This document shows, one piece after another, positions 50,746 to 64,000 of a stretch of 64,000 nucleotides of DNA. The stretch's first letter is position 1. Each line of letters starts with the position of its first letter. Below the pieces are notes generated by a model. It worked only from the letters and a program-made list of their open reading frames with translations, made no database searches and had not been told where the DNA came from. This stretch comes from Prunella strophiata (Eukaryota > Chordata > Aves > Passeriformes > Prunellidae), in contig JAZBQD010000013.1 of assembly GCA_036583965.1 (NCBI GenBank), positions 5,124,144-5,188,143 on the forward strand. The letters are read 5' to 3'. A program made the translations under genes and the position numbers.

Positions 50746-51085
50746 TATCCCAAGAGATCATCAGTCCAGCTCCTGGCCCTGCACAGACACCCCAACAATC
50801 CCATCCTGTCTCTGAGAGCGTTGTCCAAAGGCTCCTGGAGCTCTGGCACCCTCAGGGCCGTGCCCATTCCCTGGGGAGCCTGGGCAGTGCCCAGCACCCT
50901 CTGGGGGAAGAACCTTTTCTTGATATCCAACTTAAATCTCCCTGACACAGCTCCAGCCTTTCCCTGGATCCTGTTCCTGAGCAGAGATCAGAGCTGCCCT
51001 TGGGAAGAAGTTACAGACTGATTTGAGGTCTCTCCTCAGTCTCCCCTTCCCCAGGATAATGAGAGTCAGGAACTCTGTGTCCCTG
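50746..51085 (-). mobile_element. CR1 LINE 3' end, antisense, about 340 bp
   Basis: GTCCAGCTCCTGGCCCTGCA, ACACCCCAACAATCCCATCC, GGAGCTCTGGCACCCTCAGG, GCCCATTCCCTGGGGAGCCT and TCTCCTCAGTCTCCCCTTCC follow one another as in reverse-complemented avian CR1. It is 5' truncated with no coding capacity. The tail family is the one seen at 42940. Confidence 0.92.
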
Positions 51086-51889
51086 AAACTGCAGAGGGAA
51101 TCTCAGCAGGCAAAATATAAGAACTTACTGCGGGCTGGAATCTGGCCAGCTACCAAATTTCTCATCCCTTGCAGAAAGTGCTAACACACAATGGGAGGTC
51201 AGAGCTCCAGTCCTTAAGTCTCATTAGAAAAAAATGGCCTTGTCAGCAGCACAGGGACCCTGTAACTCAGCAGTGACCTGTCTGGTTCCATCAGATGTTT
51301 CCCTTTGCTGTGGCTTTGCCACCATAACTCCCACACTGAAGAGCACAGGCTGCTGGCACCAGCTGAGTTCAGATCTCCCCTTCCTGGGCTCCTGTGGCTT
51401 ATCCAGCACAGAGGCAAAGGCTTAAAGAGCACTGCTGGAGCAGTCAGGCTCAGTTTGTTGGGAGGAATAGGCTGTGCCCAATCCACCCTGCACAAATCAG
51501 TTGAATAATTACAGCAAAGGGCTTCAGGCAGTTCACAAAGAACCTGGTGTGTACAGCTTTGTTCAGAGATGAAATTTCCTCCTTACCAAAGCTCATAAAT
51601 ATCTTTCAAACCTTAAGCAAATAAATTTGCCATTTTTCTCATCATACAGAACCAGTTTTTCTCAGGGCGAAGCAACGGTGGCTCAGTTCATACAGAAATG
51701 TGGGGTTTGTACTGTTCCAACTCAGGGGTTATCAATGGGGACAGAGGAGGAGAACACACAGCATTCCATGCTGGCATATCTGCTTCACTTGCTTTGTGCC
51801 TGTGGTTATTCTGGCACTGCAGAACAGTTTAGATCTCTGGGACTGCTCCCTGAACACACTGAAGGGCAGAGTCCCTGTCAGGCCTGTAA
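51086..51889. other. Spacer between two antisense CR1 copies
   Basis: About 0.8 kb of unremarkable sequence. Open frames on both strands lack motifs. Confidence 0.5.
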
Positions 51890-52372
51890 GAGAATTGTGG
51901 TTTGGGTGGGATTAGTCCCTAAAGTCCATCTTGCTCCCCACCCTGCCATGGGCAGGGACACTTCCCACTAGCCCAGGTTGCTCCAACCCCATCTCACCTG
52001 GCCTCAGACACACTGCCAGGGATGGGTGCCACAGCTTCTCTGAGCAACCTGTGCTAGGACTTCTCCACCCTCACAGGGAAGAATTTTTTTCCTAATAGCC
52101 AATCTAACCCCACCTTCTGTCAGAAGAAAGCCATTCCCCCTTGCCCTGGCACTCCAGGCCCTTGTCCCAAGCTTCTCTTTTCTAGCTGAACAATCCCAGC
52201 TGTCCCAGCCTTTCCCCCCAGCAGAGCTGATCAGCGGGATGGATCCCTCTGATCATCCTGGTGCTTTCTCTAGATTTGCTCCAGCAGCTCCTGGTCCCTC
52301 CTGTGCTGGGCCCCAGGGCTGGGGCAGCTCTGCAGGTGGGGTCTCACCTGAGTGGGGTTGAGGGGCAGAAAG
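51890..52372 (-). mobile_element. CR1 LINE 3' end, antisense, about 480 bp
   Basis: It runs from AGAATTGTGGTTTGGGTGGG through CACCCTGCCATGGGCAGGGA, CCACAGCTTCTCTGAGCAAC, CCTTGCCCTGGCACTCCAGG and CAGCAGCTCCTGGTCCCTCC to GGTGGGGTCTCACCTGAGTG. All are CR1 3' words in reverse complement. It is one of the longest CR1 pieces in the window. Confidence 0.92.
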
Positions 52373-55300
52373 GGAAATACCAAAGCTGCTCAGCAATAAC
52401 CCCACAGCTGCTTTCACACAGGCATTGAGCAGAAACTCAGGATATTTCTAGGCACTGCCAGCCATCCAGGAAGATTGTATTGGAGCTGGAACTGTTCCTG
52501 GCTCACACTGCAGTCTCCAGCAGCAGCCAGACCATCCTTCTCCCAGTTTCCCACAAAACACTTACTGTATACTCACAAAATAAATTTTAAAATATGAATA
52601 ATTAAAAAGCAAAATATGTCTTAGAGTTTAACAGCTATGAGGGAAAACGTTCAGCCACAAAAGGTATGGTTTTAATAATTAATTGCTGCTTTATTTAGCA
52701 CAGAAGCAAATGTCTTAGATCAGAATTAAAGCCTTGTAAGTGAGTTCCTTGAAAATGGCCAAGCAAAAAGTGGGATAAAAACTTAGGCACAAAAAGCAAA
52801 AGGAGAAAAGAGTTCTATAAAAGCCTAAACTGAAAAAAAAATGAAAAAAGGCTTATTTAAAAAAAAAACACATGAAAATTTTCTTCTCAGTTCCAAAGAA
52901 TGGATGCAACCCTCATGGATTTATCCCACTTGTCATGTTTCCATTGCCCTGCTGGAATGCCATTTCCTGGGCAGGCAGCTCTGCAGGAACACAAAGCCTT
53001 GCCTGCCAGGATCCCCTGAGGTGAGCACAGAGCCCAGGCTCTGCCCACCCTGCTCCTCCCCAGCCCTTCCTCTCCCTCATCCAGCCATGCCTCCACCATC
53101 TCCAAGTTTTGCTGGAAAAAATCAGCTTTTGGGGCTGGAAGGAGACAAGGCAGCAGAACGTCCCTCACCACAGGAAGCTGCAGGGAGGAGAATGGGGCAG
53201 AGCACACAATAAATAGCATAGAAAGAGGAAGAAAATTTATTTTTCTTGATTACTTTCCAGTACATTAATAAAACCTGCTTACTTCATGTACCCCTGAGAA
53301 CAGTAACATCTCAGATGTGTTTGCAACCCAGTTACCACAACACTGAGATAGTGCATGGGACTCAGAAAGAGAAAATGTGTTTAAAAAACCCTAATACTGA
53401 TTTCTAGCTCCTTTAACCACTTCACAGGCTAAACTACATGAGTGTAGAGAAGAGAAACATCAGTAGCTACCAGTTTACAGCAATAATTTATTTTGTATAA
53501 CAATTTGCAGCATGGCTACAAATTTTCACTGTTTATTTCTGTGTTTTTAGTTTCCAAGACTGAGAATGGAAGCACAATAACATTTTTGTTTCAAGGATTC
53601 CTGCAAACTAATGGAGAAGATGCTTTTTCCACTGCAGTCTATCCACAGCTAAAATGTAAAATATATTCTGCAAGCCCCCCAAAATTAAAAAGAAAGATGA
53701 AAAATTATGAATGTACTTTCAGGACTGGATTCTCCCCCTCCTGAGCTTCATGTGAAAGGATGTTCAAGCAGGAGTGGAGTCACAAAGTGGAATCACAGTC
53801 CAGGCTACAGACATCCTTTTCAAACTGCAGTTTCACCTAAGTATTCATGGAAATAGTTTTATGGTATTTTTAAATAATTTTATTTGCTTAACCAATCTTC
53901 AGAACTTTCGAGTTGTCTTTTCTCCTACATTTTCAATTATCATGTAGTCATCACTGCACATCATTTGCTGCACTCTCAAAATAGAGTCAATATAGATGGT
54001 AATCAAGTGGAAAAAAGTATTGGAAAAACAAAGTTATCCCTTAACAGGGGAAAACTGAAGGCCTATAACAATGCTTCTGCCTTAATGTTAAGAAAACATA
54101 GAATTGGCTGTTTCCTCCCTGTTTTGCTTTTTCTCCAGAGAAGCTTTGTGGCTGATGCAAAAGACAAGTTGCAAATCCAGCTCCAGGTGCACATGGCAGA
54201 GGTGGGACTGAGTTAACAGGGCTCAGAGAGAAAAGCAGGAGCTGTATGAGAACCACAAGATGGGATTATAAGGGATGAAATCTCTCTGCAGAGTTGCAGG
54301 CAGCATTGCCTGCAGGATTAGGGCTTGGGAAGAGAGAATTCCAGAGCTCCAGACCAGCAAGGAGAATGAGTTGAGGAGTTTGAATGTGCTCTCTTCCAGG
54401 AGTTCACAGTGAGCAGGAGATCCCTAAGCTTTTTCCTTGACTGGTCACCTCGTTTGTGGCAGCTGGAAAAGAAGAGACAGGGACTGGTTGCAAAGGGGAG
54501 GAGTTTTCCTTATGAGATAATTCTGCTCATGAGAAATAAATTAGAAACATTTGGAAAATAGGGTGTGTAAGTTATTACTGCCTGAGGGCAGCAGGAAATT
54601 ACGAGAATAATAGTGTATGCATGTCTTTGGCTATTATTTACCTTGGCATTCAATAAGCCATGGGGAGTTGCCAGAGCAGCTTCTACACCAATGGTACAAA
54701 AGCTCCATGAATGTTATTTCTCCATCACAGAGACACCCACACCCACACACCCCAAAAAATTGAAATGACAGGGTGATTTTGAGAAGGAATCCTGGAAGTA
54801 GCAGCCTCAGGAAGATCTCCTTCTTTTGCTGGAGTAAATAAATGACTTCAAGGAATTCCTTTGGCTGAAAAAATGTTCACTTCTAACCCAGTTGTGAATG
54901 CTGTAAGTGCCTTTAGCTGGAGCCTGAGAATGGCCATGGTGCCACAGAATATCTGCATTATCACACACATTTAACAAACCTTTTCCAGCAGTAACTTATC
55001 ACTAGTGAATCCTATACTGGATACTGAATCCTCAGTAAATCATATTTCAATCAGACATCCTCTCTATCCTCTGCTTTCAATGATGACCTAAATTTTTCAA
55101 AGTCCAAACCAGAAAAGATATTGAAAATCATGAAAAGGGGGAAAGAACAGCAGCCAAGGACAGGGGCAGAACTGAGCTGAGCAGCCCCTGATTTACACTC
55201 CACTTCAGGCACCAAAGGGCCTGGCACCTCCACCTTAAAGGTCACATGTGGTTATTAACTTGATTTAGGAACCAGAGGGCTGAAGGGAGACTTGGAACTT

Positions 55301-57484
55301 GATTCACTTTTCATTAATTTATTTTGAAAATTTATGGACAAGTAAAACATAATGATTTAGACAGGACACCCTTTCCAAACTTAGATCCTTGTACACACTT
55401 TGCATAGCTGGAGATTCTGAGGGTGTTCCTGCAAACTGCTTTTGCAGGACAAAGCCACTTTGTAGAGGAACTTTGGATAAAAAGAAAAAAGCGGGGAAAG
55501 ATATTAAAAATTAAGTGGGACACAGAAGAAGGCCAAAAGAAAAAAGAGACAACAAAAGCAGTTGCTGGAGATGGAACAGTTTTACATCTAATAATTCAGT
55601 GGGGGTTGAGGTGGTGTTAGGAAAAGCAAATGCCTTAAGCTGTGGATGGGTTTATGACTGTGGACTTGAATATCCAGCAATCCCCAGCGGGTGTTTCCTG
55701 CAGTGCCAAGGGATGCCACAACTGCAGTGCTGCAGCCACTCCAGCACTCCCTGAGCTCTGGGTGAGCACAAAAGACAAACATGCAGAGCAGAGGGACAAA
55801 GAGCCCAGGCTCAGACTCCAAACCTGGAATGCCAGGGGGGAGATGAATTTCATTTCCAAGCCTCGCTGCACTGGGCTGGGTAAGAAGTGTGTGGTGGGGA
55901 GGGACACCAGGGCAGTCCAGCAAGAAGAACAAATCCCAGATCTGCAGTGGCTGTGTGGTGCCAGCACCTCCCAGGAAACCTGCACCAGCTGGATAAAGCT
56001 GGGATGGAACTGAAACACTGCAAATTTACAACCAACGGACAAAATCATCTTCCTTTTCATTTGTAAATAATGCCACACAGCAAAGTTATCCTCCAAATTA
56101 TGTTATTGAGTCTAAGAAAAACACTTATATTCTGGACAGAAAAAGGGACAAAATATAAAGATGAGCAAGAGTCCATTGAAAAAGATAAATCAGTTATTAC
56201 TAAAGTTTTCATTAATTTTTCTTATACACAGTGAAGTTCACTTTCCCCAGACTCTCTGAACTTTATTTCTTCATTTTGTGTTTGACCTTAGGATCTCAAT
56301 CCAGTTTAGAAAAAATGCCAGTCAGAAAGCAGATGGAGAACATTAATACAAATAAATAACTTGGGGTTTTTTCATTTGAGTTTTTTTGTCGCTGTTGTTG
56401 CACTGTGGGGTTTTTTGTGAATTTTCTCCCAAGCACTCACCATGTGTGCTATTTGGGTTTTTTGGTTTTGTTTTTCTTGTTGCCTACCACAAGATCTGTT
56501 CCATGGGGGTGAGTGCTTTGTCCGCTCTCAAGGTCTTGTAATGAATCTCTGTTTTATAATGTTTTCTTTAAGCTCTAGTTCCTTTGGCCACATAACTTTC
56601 CTTCCTAGAACTTTCCTTCTAGAAAAATTAAAAGCAAATTTATTAGATTTTTTTCCTTCTTTTCTGGATAGTGGATAGAAAAGGGGAAAAAAAACCACCA
56701 AAGAATCACAGCTTCAATAATCCCATGGTGGGTTTTAATTAATTTTTTTTAACATCCTTGCCATAATCCAGTTTAAAAAGTAGCACTCAGCAGGCAGATG
56801 TTTATGAAAGATCAGTGCTCCAAACCTGAACTGACAGTGAGGTGAATGTAAGTGGCCAAATGAAGTGCAATATGAAAACAAATGAATATTTCACAAAATA
56901 TGCCAATGAATGAAGAGAGTTGCAACAGGAGGAATTCATTTTCTAGGGAGAGACAGGAAACAAGTCCGTGAGCTGAGGAGGTTTCTGGAGTGACTCTGCA
57001 GCAGCTCCAGTTCATCTAAGAAATACTGAGCTCAGAGAACTGTCACTCACTGCAGCTCACTGTCACTCAGTGCAACCAAGCACCCAAAAAGGACTCAAAA
57101 TCCTTCCCTTGGTTTGTGAGCTGGGAAATTCAGCACCACAAAGGTGACCTCAAACATACTTGAAGCCTTACCCTGCCTGCAGAAGAGGTAGGATGTCTTT
57201 CCTGGTGGACAAGGCTCTTTAGATATGTAGCAGCTGTCAGATGGAAGAACAGAAATGAGATAGCACAGGCACCTTTGTCCCTCACCTGCACACAGGTAAG
57301 CAGCTCCCTGGGCTGTACCAGAGTCTGTTTGCTACAGATAAACCAATCTGTGACTTTGTTTCTTCCCTTGTGAAGATGGTAAATATTGATTTCACTGGAT
57401 TCCCAGCATATTCCTACAGCAGTCCTGAGATCTTCTCTGTCCCAACACTTCAGCCTCACTCTCTTCCTTTCCAGAATGGACATT
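52373..57484. other. Intergenic DNA, nothing recognised
   Basis: AT-rich sequence with T-rich stretches at 56.37-56.48 kb and short poly(A) runs near 52.84-52.87 kb. There is no gene, RNA or mobile element that I can support. Confidence 0.5.
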
Positions 57485-58016
57485 TTATCCCAGAGTGGGG
57501 CACATTGAGCCTTGTCCTGAGCCCCTCATGACAAGGAGGACCTTGAGGGGCTGGAGCGTGTCCGGGGAAGGGAACGGAGCTGGGGAAGGGGCTGGAGACG
57601 CAGGAGGGGCTGAGGGAGCTGGAAAGGGGCTCAGCCTGGAGAAAAGGAGGCTCAGGGGGGACCTTGTGGCTCTGCACAACTCCTGACAGGAGGGGACAGC
57701 TGGGGGGGTCGGGCTCTGCTCCCAGGGAACAGGGACAGGAGGAGAGGGAATGGCCTCAGGTGTGCCAGGGGAGGATGGGGGGAATGGGGAGTGGGTTAGG
57801 TTGGATATTCTAAAAATTTCTTCATGGAAAGGTTGGTCAGGGTGGCACAGCTGCCCAGGGCAGTGCTGCAGTCCCCATCTCTGGAGAGATTTACCAGCCC
57901 TGTGGATGTGACACTTGGGCACATGGCTCACTGGTGTCCTTGGCAGTGCTGGGGAATGGTTGGAGTCCATGATCTCAGAGGGCTTTTCCAGCCTTAACAA
58001 TTCCATGACTCTGACA
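57485..58016 (+). mobile_element. CR1 LINE 3' region, about 530 bp, plus orientation
   Basis: In order it has GGGGCTGGAGCGTGTCCGGG, GGCTCAGCCTGGAGAAAAGG, GACAGGAGGAGAGGGAATGG, TGGATATTCTAAAAATTTCT, TTCATGGAAAGGTTGGTCAG, TGTGGATGTGACACTTGGGC, CTTGGCAGTGCTGGGGAATG and a CAGCCTTAACAATTCCATGA end. It is the longest CR1 piece here and rather well preserved. The antisense open frame through it (57485-58135) is a by-product of this repeat and not a gene. Confidence 0.93.
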
Positions 58017-61000
58017 TGCTGCTGGCTCTTCTCAGTCTGGAGGAACCCAGTGTGACTCCTGTGCTCTCTGAGATAGAAATTACCCTCTTTGCACTGTGCA
58101 AAATCAATGAAAATGCTGCAGGGGACTATGGCCACCAGCTGGGAAGCACTCAGGAGTGCTATTTACTGACAGAAAAGGGACATTTTCTTGTCTCTACCCT
58201 GCAGCTAAGGAGACGTGCAGGGCTGCTGGCTCAGCCATGCCTGGAGGAGTGGCAGTGCAAGGGGAAGGAGCCTAAAATCAGCTGCTGAGCCCTTGGAACC
58301 TCCTGGAACACAAGAGGTATGAATTCACCTGCACAACTCCTGCTAAAAGCAAGGGAGGAAGGAACAGGTCACGTAAAAAACAGACTTGATGCTCATCTCA
58401 AATGGCAATTGCACCTTTAAAGGCAATTGCCAAATTATTCCTGTTTAAATCAAGAGAGATCAAGACTGGGAGCTAAGTGGGGGCAGCATCTGGAGAGCTC
58501 TGGCTGGCTGAGGGTGGAATTCAGCATCAGCCTGGTAATATTTTTTTTCTCTTGCACGTATTGCAAAGCTTCTGAGAAGATTTCTGGAAAACACCCACAA
58601 AGGGAAGGATTCATTATTCGATGGAGACAATTTTTAGGCTGAGGCAAAAATCCAGTGTTGCCCAGTGGGTTGAACTGAATGTGATGCACATGGTTGCAGT
58701 CAAATCCAAATTTCTAAAGCACCATGTCTGGGAAGGCTTTCTCTCACTGGCTTTCCTGTTTTCCCCATGTACACACTGAGAAAGACCCATGTTTTATCTT
58801 TCAGAGCAGGATTTAGGGATCACAGGCATTACAGAACAGTGAGGGGTACACACTGGCAAGCTGCCCACAGACTCCTGCTCTGATCCTGTACTCTGCCCTG
58901 GAAATCCTGGCATTCATTCCCCTTTCACAGGAGAAGAGAAGTATAAGATAGGGGAGAAAATGTCAAAACTAATTTTACCTAAATTAATTCTAAGGGAAGA
59001 CTTGCATAGTAGTACTGTCCTTGTGTTTTCCTCCCTAGCCCTATGTCATCCTGCTTACTCTTAGGGGGAAAAAATATTATTTTGAATGTGTAAAATTCAG
59101 ACAGTGGTGAAGAATTTAATCAAGATTTACAGCAACCATGATGGTCATAACTCAAACATCACATTTTCAGGCTTTTTGGGGGGAGCTGGTCTTGTAGTAT
59201 TTTACATAGCTCCTGGAATTAAGAAATTACTTACCAGTTTCCCCCATCAACTACAAGATTATAGAAAAGTCTAGAAAACTGAATCCTAAAGGCCATCCAG
59301 AAAGCAAAATCCTGAACTCTGTTTCTGGGATCTGATTTATGACTTTGGTACACTTTGAATGGTCTGTAGTCATATAAAAAAAGAGAGTTTTTCCTCTCCT
59401 TTAAAAATCCGGTTTATAAATCAGTCTGAAGGAATGAAACTGCAATGTTCTAGGTTTTTCCTGTAGAAGTGTTAAGCTAAAATACTCAGCACATTCCAGA
59501 ACTTATTCCTGCATGCAGACAGGGTCCCTAAAACTCCTTCTTTCTATTTCTATGCACTTCTAAGTTCAGACTCTCAGATGAGAATCTAAAACCACCAAAG
59601 ATTAGTCAATAATAATGTATTTTTATTACATCAGAGATCTAAGACACATATAACCCAACTCTGACAAATCCATCGAGTACCACTGGGAATGATGTGGCCA
59701 AACATCTCTGTGTTAGTGTAGAAAGGACCATAGAAGTTAAGAATCATAATATTCCCACAAAAACACAGCAAGAAGCAATAGCATCAGGAGGTAATAATTT
59801 ACCATTTACCATTTTCATGGTTCACCATGAAATTTCCTAGGACTAAGGAGAACAAAAACTGGACTTGAAAACAATGCCAGCACTGCTTTTCTGTGAGAAT
59901 TCCTTTGTTTCCTCACCCTGTCTGAAGCACTCCATATGGCAGAGCCCCCTGTCCTCTGACAGGATTCCTCCAGTATTGCTCCAGCCCATAAATCCATTGT
60001 GTCCCATCTCTCCCTGTGTGTCTGGGCTGTAATCTCTTATCCACACTCAGAGTGGTTCTCTTCTCTGTAACCAGCAATCCAATACAGGATCCAAGGGATG
60101 CACATTCATGGTTAAAAAAAATAAATATACAAACACAACCCTTCTCAAAAGAATCAAACAATTATGTTCATGCTGGTCATGAAACATTAGGAAATCAAGG
60201 CCAGCCACAGGGCTCAGAGTGCCTGAATCACCCCAGCTGTTCCCTGACTCCAAGATGAAAGTTTTAAAATCTTTCCCTTTTCAGAACAGTGGCAAAATTG
60301 ATGGCTCACAGCCAGCAGCAGAGATCAGCTGCCCCACCCCAGAGATGAAAAACAGGAACATTTACCTCCAGCTTCCTTCTTCACAAGACCTTTGTGGGGC
60401 ATGGAGGGAATTGAAAATTCAAGTTCCCTCAGGTATCCCTGTCCTTTGAACTGCAGGGAATGCATAGGCATGTGGGACATACTAGTGACTCCCACACTGC
60501 ACCATTTACCCTTCCCATTTCTTGAGTTAAAGTTTTAGCTTTAATTATTTTCTGATTAGTGAATTTTCACAGATTTTCAGCTGACAGCTGTACTCCTGTG
60601 TGGAGAAAAGAGGGGCTGACTTCAGAACAGGGATGTGGTATGGAAGGGTGACCAGAAGCTGTTGAATCTGAAACTGATACAAAGCTGAGGAGCAGACACA
60701 TGGTTGTTCACAATGAGAAATACTGGGATGAACTGCTGTATTTCTTGGGAGTCATTCTTGTTTCTCCTGTTCCTCATCTTTACAGTTAATTCTGACATTT
60801 AAACTGCAGCCAGTTCTGGCTATATTCTGTCAGTAGTTTTGTACAATATCAACACCTCAGTGGATCAAAGAGAGCCCTAAATTCAGCCCTGGAATTCTGC
60901 TTTGGACTAGGTTTGTCCTGGTTCCATGCACAGAGCAGCCCAGCTCTGTGTTTGGTATAGGAGGATCTGCAAAACCAATCCTTGATTTGGATCTTTACAT

Positions 61001-64000
61001 CCTGTCTGGAGGTTGTGCTACTCCTAAAACACGTTTTGTGTTTAAGTGCCTCCTTAAACTGATAATAATAAAATAAACTGATTCAATGCATTCTAAACCC
61101 ACTCCAATGCAGAGAAAGCAGAACTGATGAGGGGACTCCCTTCAAAAGTGCACTCTTGCTCCAAATCAAAACACTAATTCAGGTAAAGCTCCTTTCAGCT
61201 GAAAAGTAATCACAGAGGCAGGGACTTAACAAGTGGTGTTTGATAGGGGCTCATTATCACAGCCACAGCCATCCCAGGGAATCCCAGCAGCTCTGTACCT
61301 TCTCACATGTTACCATCCTTAATTTCCTTAAGTCCCCTGCAAATCTTTCCCCAAACACAGGAAAGCCTCAGATTGCACACAATGGAAAGAGGGATGGTTT
61401 GTGGTAAGCCAGTGTCTGAACACACCATATCCCTTCCCTGAACAGCAGAAAGAGGAGGGACTATTTAAGGAAGTACTTGGATGTGTTCCCCTTGCTATGC
61501 ATAGGATATGAGGACTCCAAAACGTTACAGTCTAGGCTGTGGATGAGAACCATCAGATTTAGGAATCTTACATCAAGTGTGAATACAACACCCTAAGATG
61601 GCACAAAAGCAGGGATTACCCATAGAGAAGATTACAAGATATGGAGGCAGAGCAGATCTGTAGTTCTTCCTCCATTAATTCTGGTGGATGAAGGAGTTTT
61701 ATCTGCTTCTACAGCATAAATGAACAGAATTTTCCATGAGCTTCCCATGCAGCAGTGGCCACAGGAATCCTCCACAGTCAGTACCTTTAGTCCTGAATCT
61801 GATAGTTAACTGCCCCAAGGCAATATAAGGAGCTGACCCCCCCCACAACAGAGGCCCCAAAACTCAAACCCCAGATCAGAACCCACTCAGCAAAGGTGCC
61901 AGGTGCATGGCAAGGCTGGTACAACTGAGTCTTCACTGGCTTTGCTTCCTCAGCAACTCATTTGCTGTTTTTTGGACAAATGTGCATATTTATATTGTAC
62001 AAGATACTACTGGGGGAGCACAAGATGAAACCTTTCCTTGGCAAAACCTCCTTTTGAGCTTCTAAAAAACTGTCTATGGGAAGAGCAAATTTAGCATTAT
62101 TTTGTACCATAAGAAGACAAAGGCTCATGTATTAAAATGAAAAATTATTTATCCACAATATGACACCTGCCCCTGAAACCACCCACTGCCAGCTGGACAG
62201 CAAACCCTACACAGTTCAGGCTGTCTCAGTGATCCTCGAGGATTCTGTTCTGCTGAGCATTCTCCCTCCAGCAGCAGCTCTCAAACCACTGAAGGGCAAT
62301 GCTCTGCTTTAGCACTGGCCTTGTTTAAGTGTCTGCACTTGTCAGCCATCCCCCACTAGGATGGAAAAAGACCCCAGATAAGAGCCTTTCAGGACAACTC
62401 CCTTCCCCTCACCCTCCTTCCCTGCCTGCAGACCTGCCCTCAGCAAAGGACTTCTCAGTATTTCTCCTGTCCAACCCAATCAGACACTCCGAGTTCAATG
62501 CTCTCTTTTTATCCTTCCACATGACAGGGAAATGGGGAAAAGAGCTGAGGGGGCAAAGGAATGAGAATCCTGCTGCTTTTGTGTACAGTTAAAATGAAAG
62601 GGAAGAGGGGATGTTCTGCTACTCTATGTTATTTTTATTAAACCCTTTCATAAACCTTAGCTTGCTTTCACAACTAATTTAAGAGCCTCTTTTTCACCTA
62701 TCAGAGACTCACAAATACTGTAACCTGTTATTTCTGGTGCATCCTAGTATTCCACACAAAATGCTCCTCAGGTCTGAACTCGATTTGTTCACTGACACTA
62801 CCCACTGGTGCACCAAAAAAAGATCCCTTTCCTTCAGGGCAGACATTCACTGCTTTACCTTTTTTTTTTCCCCCTATGAAGATCCCAAATGTGTTTCTTT
62901 CATGCATCCTTCAATTGCTGATTAGCAGCTAACTACTTCCACTCTGGAATATCAGCCTATGTATTCCTTGCATGTTGTACATCAGGCTGAGACTGTAAAT
63001 TCCTCCAGGCAGGCATCTGCTTAACCTACGTGTTTGAAAAAAAGGGAGATTGGGTCAGACTGATTTTTCTCAGCTGACAAGGGGGAGCCAGGCAGAAATA
63101 AAGAAAGAAAATAACCATGATGGCAAAAAGGGAAAACAAAGAATGGGGACTGAAGGTAAGGAAGGAAAAATGAAAATAAAAGGATTGCTGGAGAGTGGGA
63201 ATAGAGAGCGAGCTAATATATTTGATGAAAATGCAACATTAGCAAGCACAGTGTGATTTGACAAGTGTGAACAAGCCTCCACCAATGTTAAAAAGCACTA
63301 CATCTGGCAATGTGTCAATGTTTAAGCAGCACTTTCCTTCTCCTTCCCATGCTGGGATTCTGCATCCTTGATATTCCCTCAGATCCACTTCTAAGCTGTT
63401 TAGGTCTACAGGAATACGTTTGTAGAGGGGGATTGGACAGAGAGCAGTTATAAATTTGAAGTAATTACAGTCACTATCATTCTCTCTCTCCCCAGGTTAC
63501 CTCGTTACAAAGGAAAAGATCAGCAAAATATTGTGAAATGCTGATATCCATCCAAAGATGGGGAATCATTTAAAAGAGGAACGTTGGGGTTAACCATATG
63601 GCATTTAACCTACCTATCCCCTTGTGCATATTCCTTTTACTCCAGCAAATACATGGCAATGAGATCACTTGTCTTTCGAAATACAGCAACAGTGCTGGGG
63701 CACTGAATTCAGCAGCTGCAGAATCTTAACCAGGGCAGGATCCATATGTGAAAGGAATTTTAAAATTTCCTCAAACAACTTTCTCTCAGAAACCATGTTG
63801 ATATTTTCCTTAAGGAAAACTGGGCTGTGTGTAGATACACATTCAGATTGGATTGTAGGACTTGGCAGTGCATGTTACCAGTGAGCTCATACACCACACA
63901 CTTGCTATTTTTATTAATCTAAAACAACCAGATTAGCTCCATGTTAACTGCTAGTTTTTAGCAGGTTGATCCCATATCATTGTCAGCAGGGTTTGAACAT
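58017..64000. other. Intergenic DNA, repeat-poor, with one near-palindrome
   Basis: No gene or mobile element is recognised in the last 6 kb. It includes the 58403-58432 near-palindrome and a C8 run near 61.84 kb. Open frames are short and without motifs. Confidence 0.5.
58403..58432. repeat. 30-bp near-perfect palindrome
   Basis: The left arm is TGGCAATTG (58403-58411), the bulge is CA, then CCTTT meets AAAGG and the right arm CAATTGCCA (58424-58432). Fourteen base pairs form with a single 2-nt bulge and no loop. Each outer arm contains CAATTG, an E-box-type core. Confidence 0.7.

Noticed and set aside
55635..56096. Overlapping open frames on both strands, 114-153 codons
   Set aside because: Frames on both strands overlap with no recognisable motif and no splice or promoter context. 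Taken as chance.
57485..58135. 216-codon Pro/Ser-rich open frame, minus strand
   Set aside because: It lies antisense through a CR1 3' region, so the open frame is a by-product of that repeat.

Overview
The window is vertebrate nuclear DNA, almost certainly from a bird and probably a songbird. Ten or so truncated CR1 LINE 3' ends of the avian type are scattered through it, and there is one avian-type solo retroviral LTR. Genes are very sparse, and a single strong CpG island sits in an AT-rich background. No bacterial-style gene order, CRISPR array or intact viral gene is present.

Only one protein-coding exon can be supported: coding exon 1 of MED13L (Mediator kinase-module subunit 13-like) at 18643-18714 on the minus strand. 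It encodes 24 residues that start [13 protein letters not shown] and end CHSNLFSL, and is followed by a consensus splice donor. Positions 1-18642 are therefore the 5' part of MED13L intron 1. The CpG island at about 18400-19680 is the promoter and 5' UTR region, and everything to the right is upstream intergenic DNA. A 12-codon upstream ORF ends on a TGA that overlaps the MED13L start codon (ATGA).

Region by region: 1-16.9 kb is intron with few repeats, namely a CR1-tailed element at 294-706, a CR1 tail near 9.3 kb and simple repeats. From 16.98 to about 20.35 kb CpG is retained even where the sequence is AT-rich, which suggests a hypomethylated domain wider than the island. A second copy of the 294-706 element lies in its upstream shore (19677-20103). 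From 20.4 to 25.2 kb there are two antisense CR1 tails, a 45-base A tract and the solo LTR (24489-25168, 5-bp target duplication). From 25.2 to 41.7 kb I see no CR1, but there is a perfect 14-bp palindrome containing a CRE and next to it an AT-rich homeobox-motif stretch (about 30.78-31.09 kb). From 41.7 to 58 kb there are six more CR1 fragments in both orientations. The last 6 kb is featureless apart from a 30-bp near-palindrome at 58.4 kb.

I found no exotic new system. The points most worth following up are the uORF/start overlap, the tandem splice donors, the paired repeat copies with very different CpG content, the CpG-retaining valley, and a few palindromic candidate regulatory sites. 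All non-exonic calls rest on reading by eye, without alignment.
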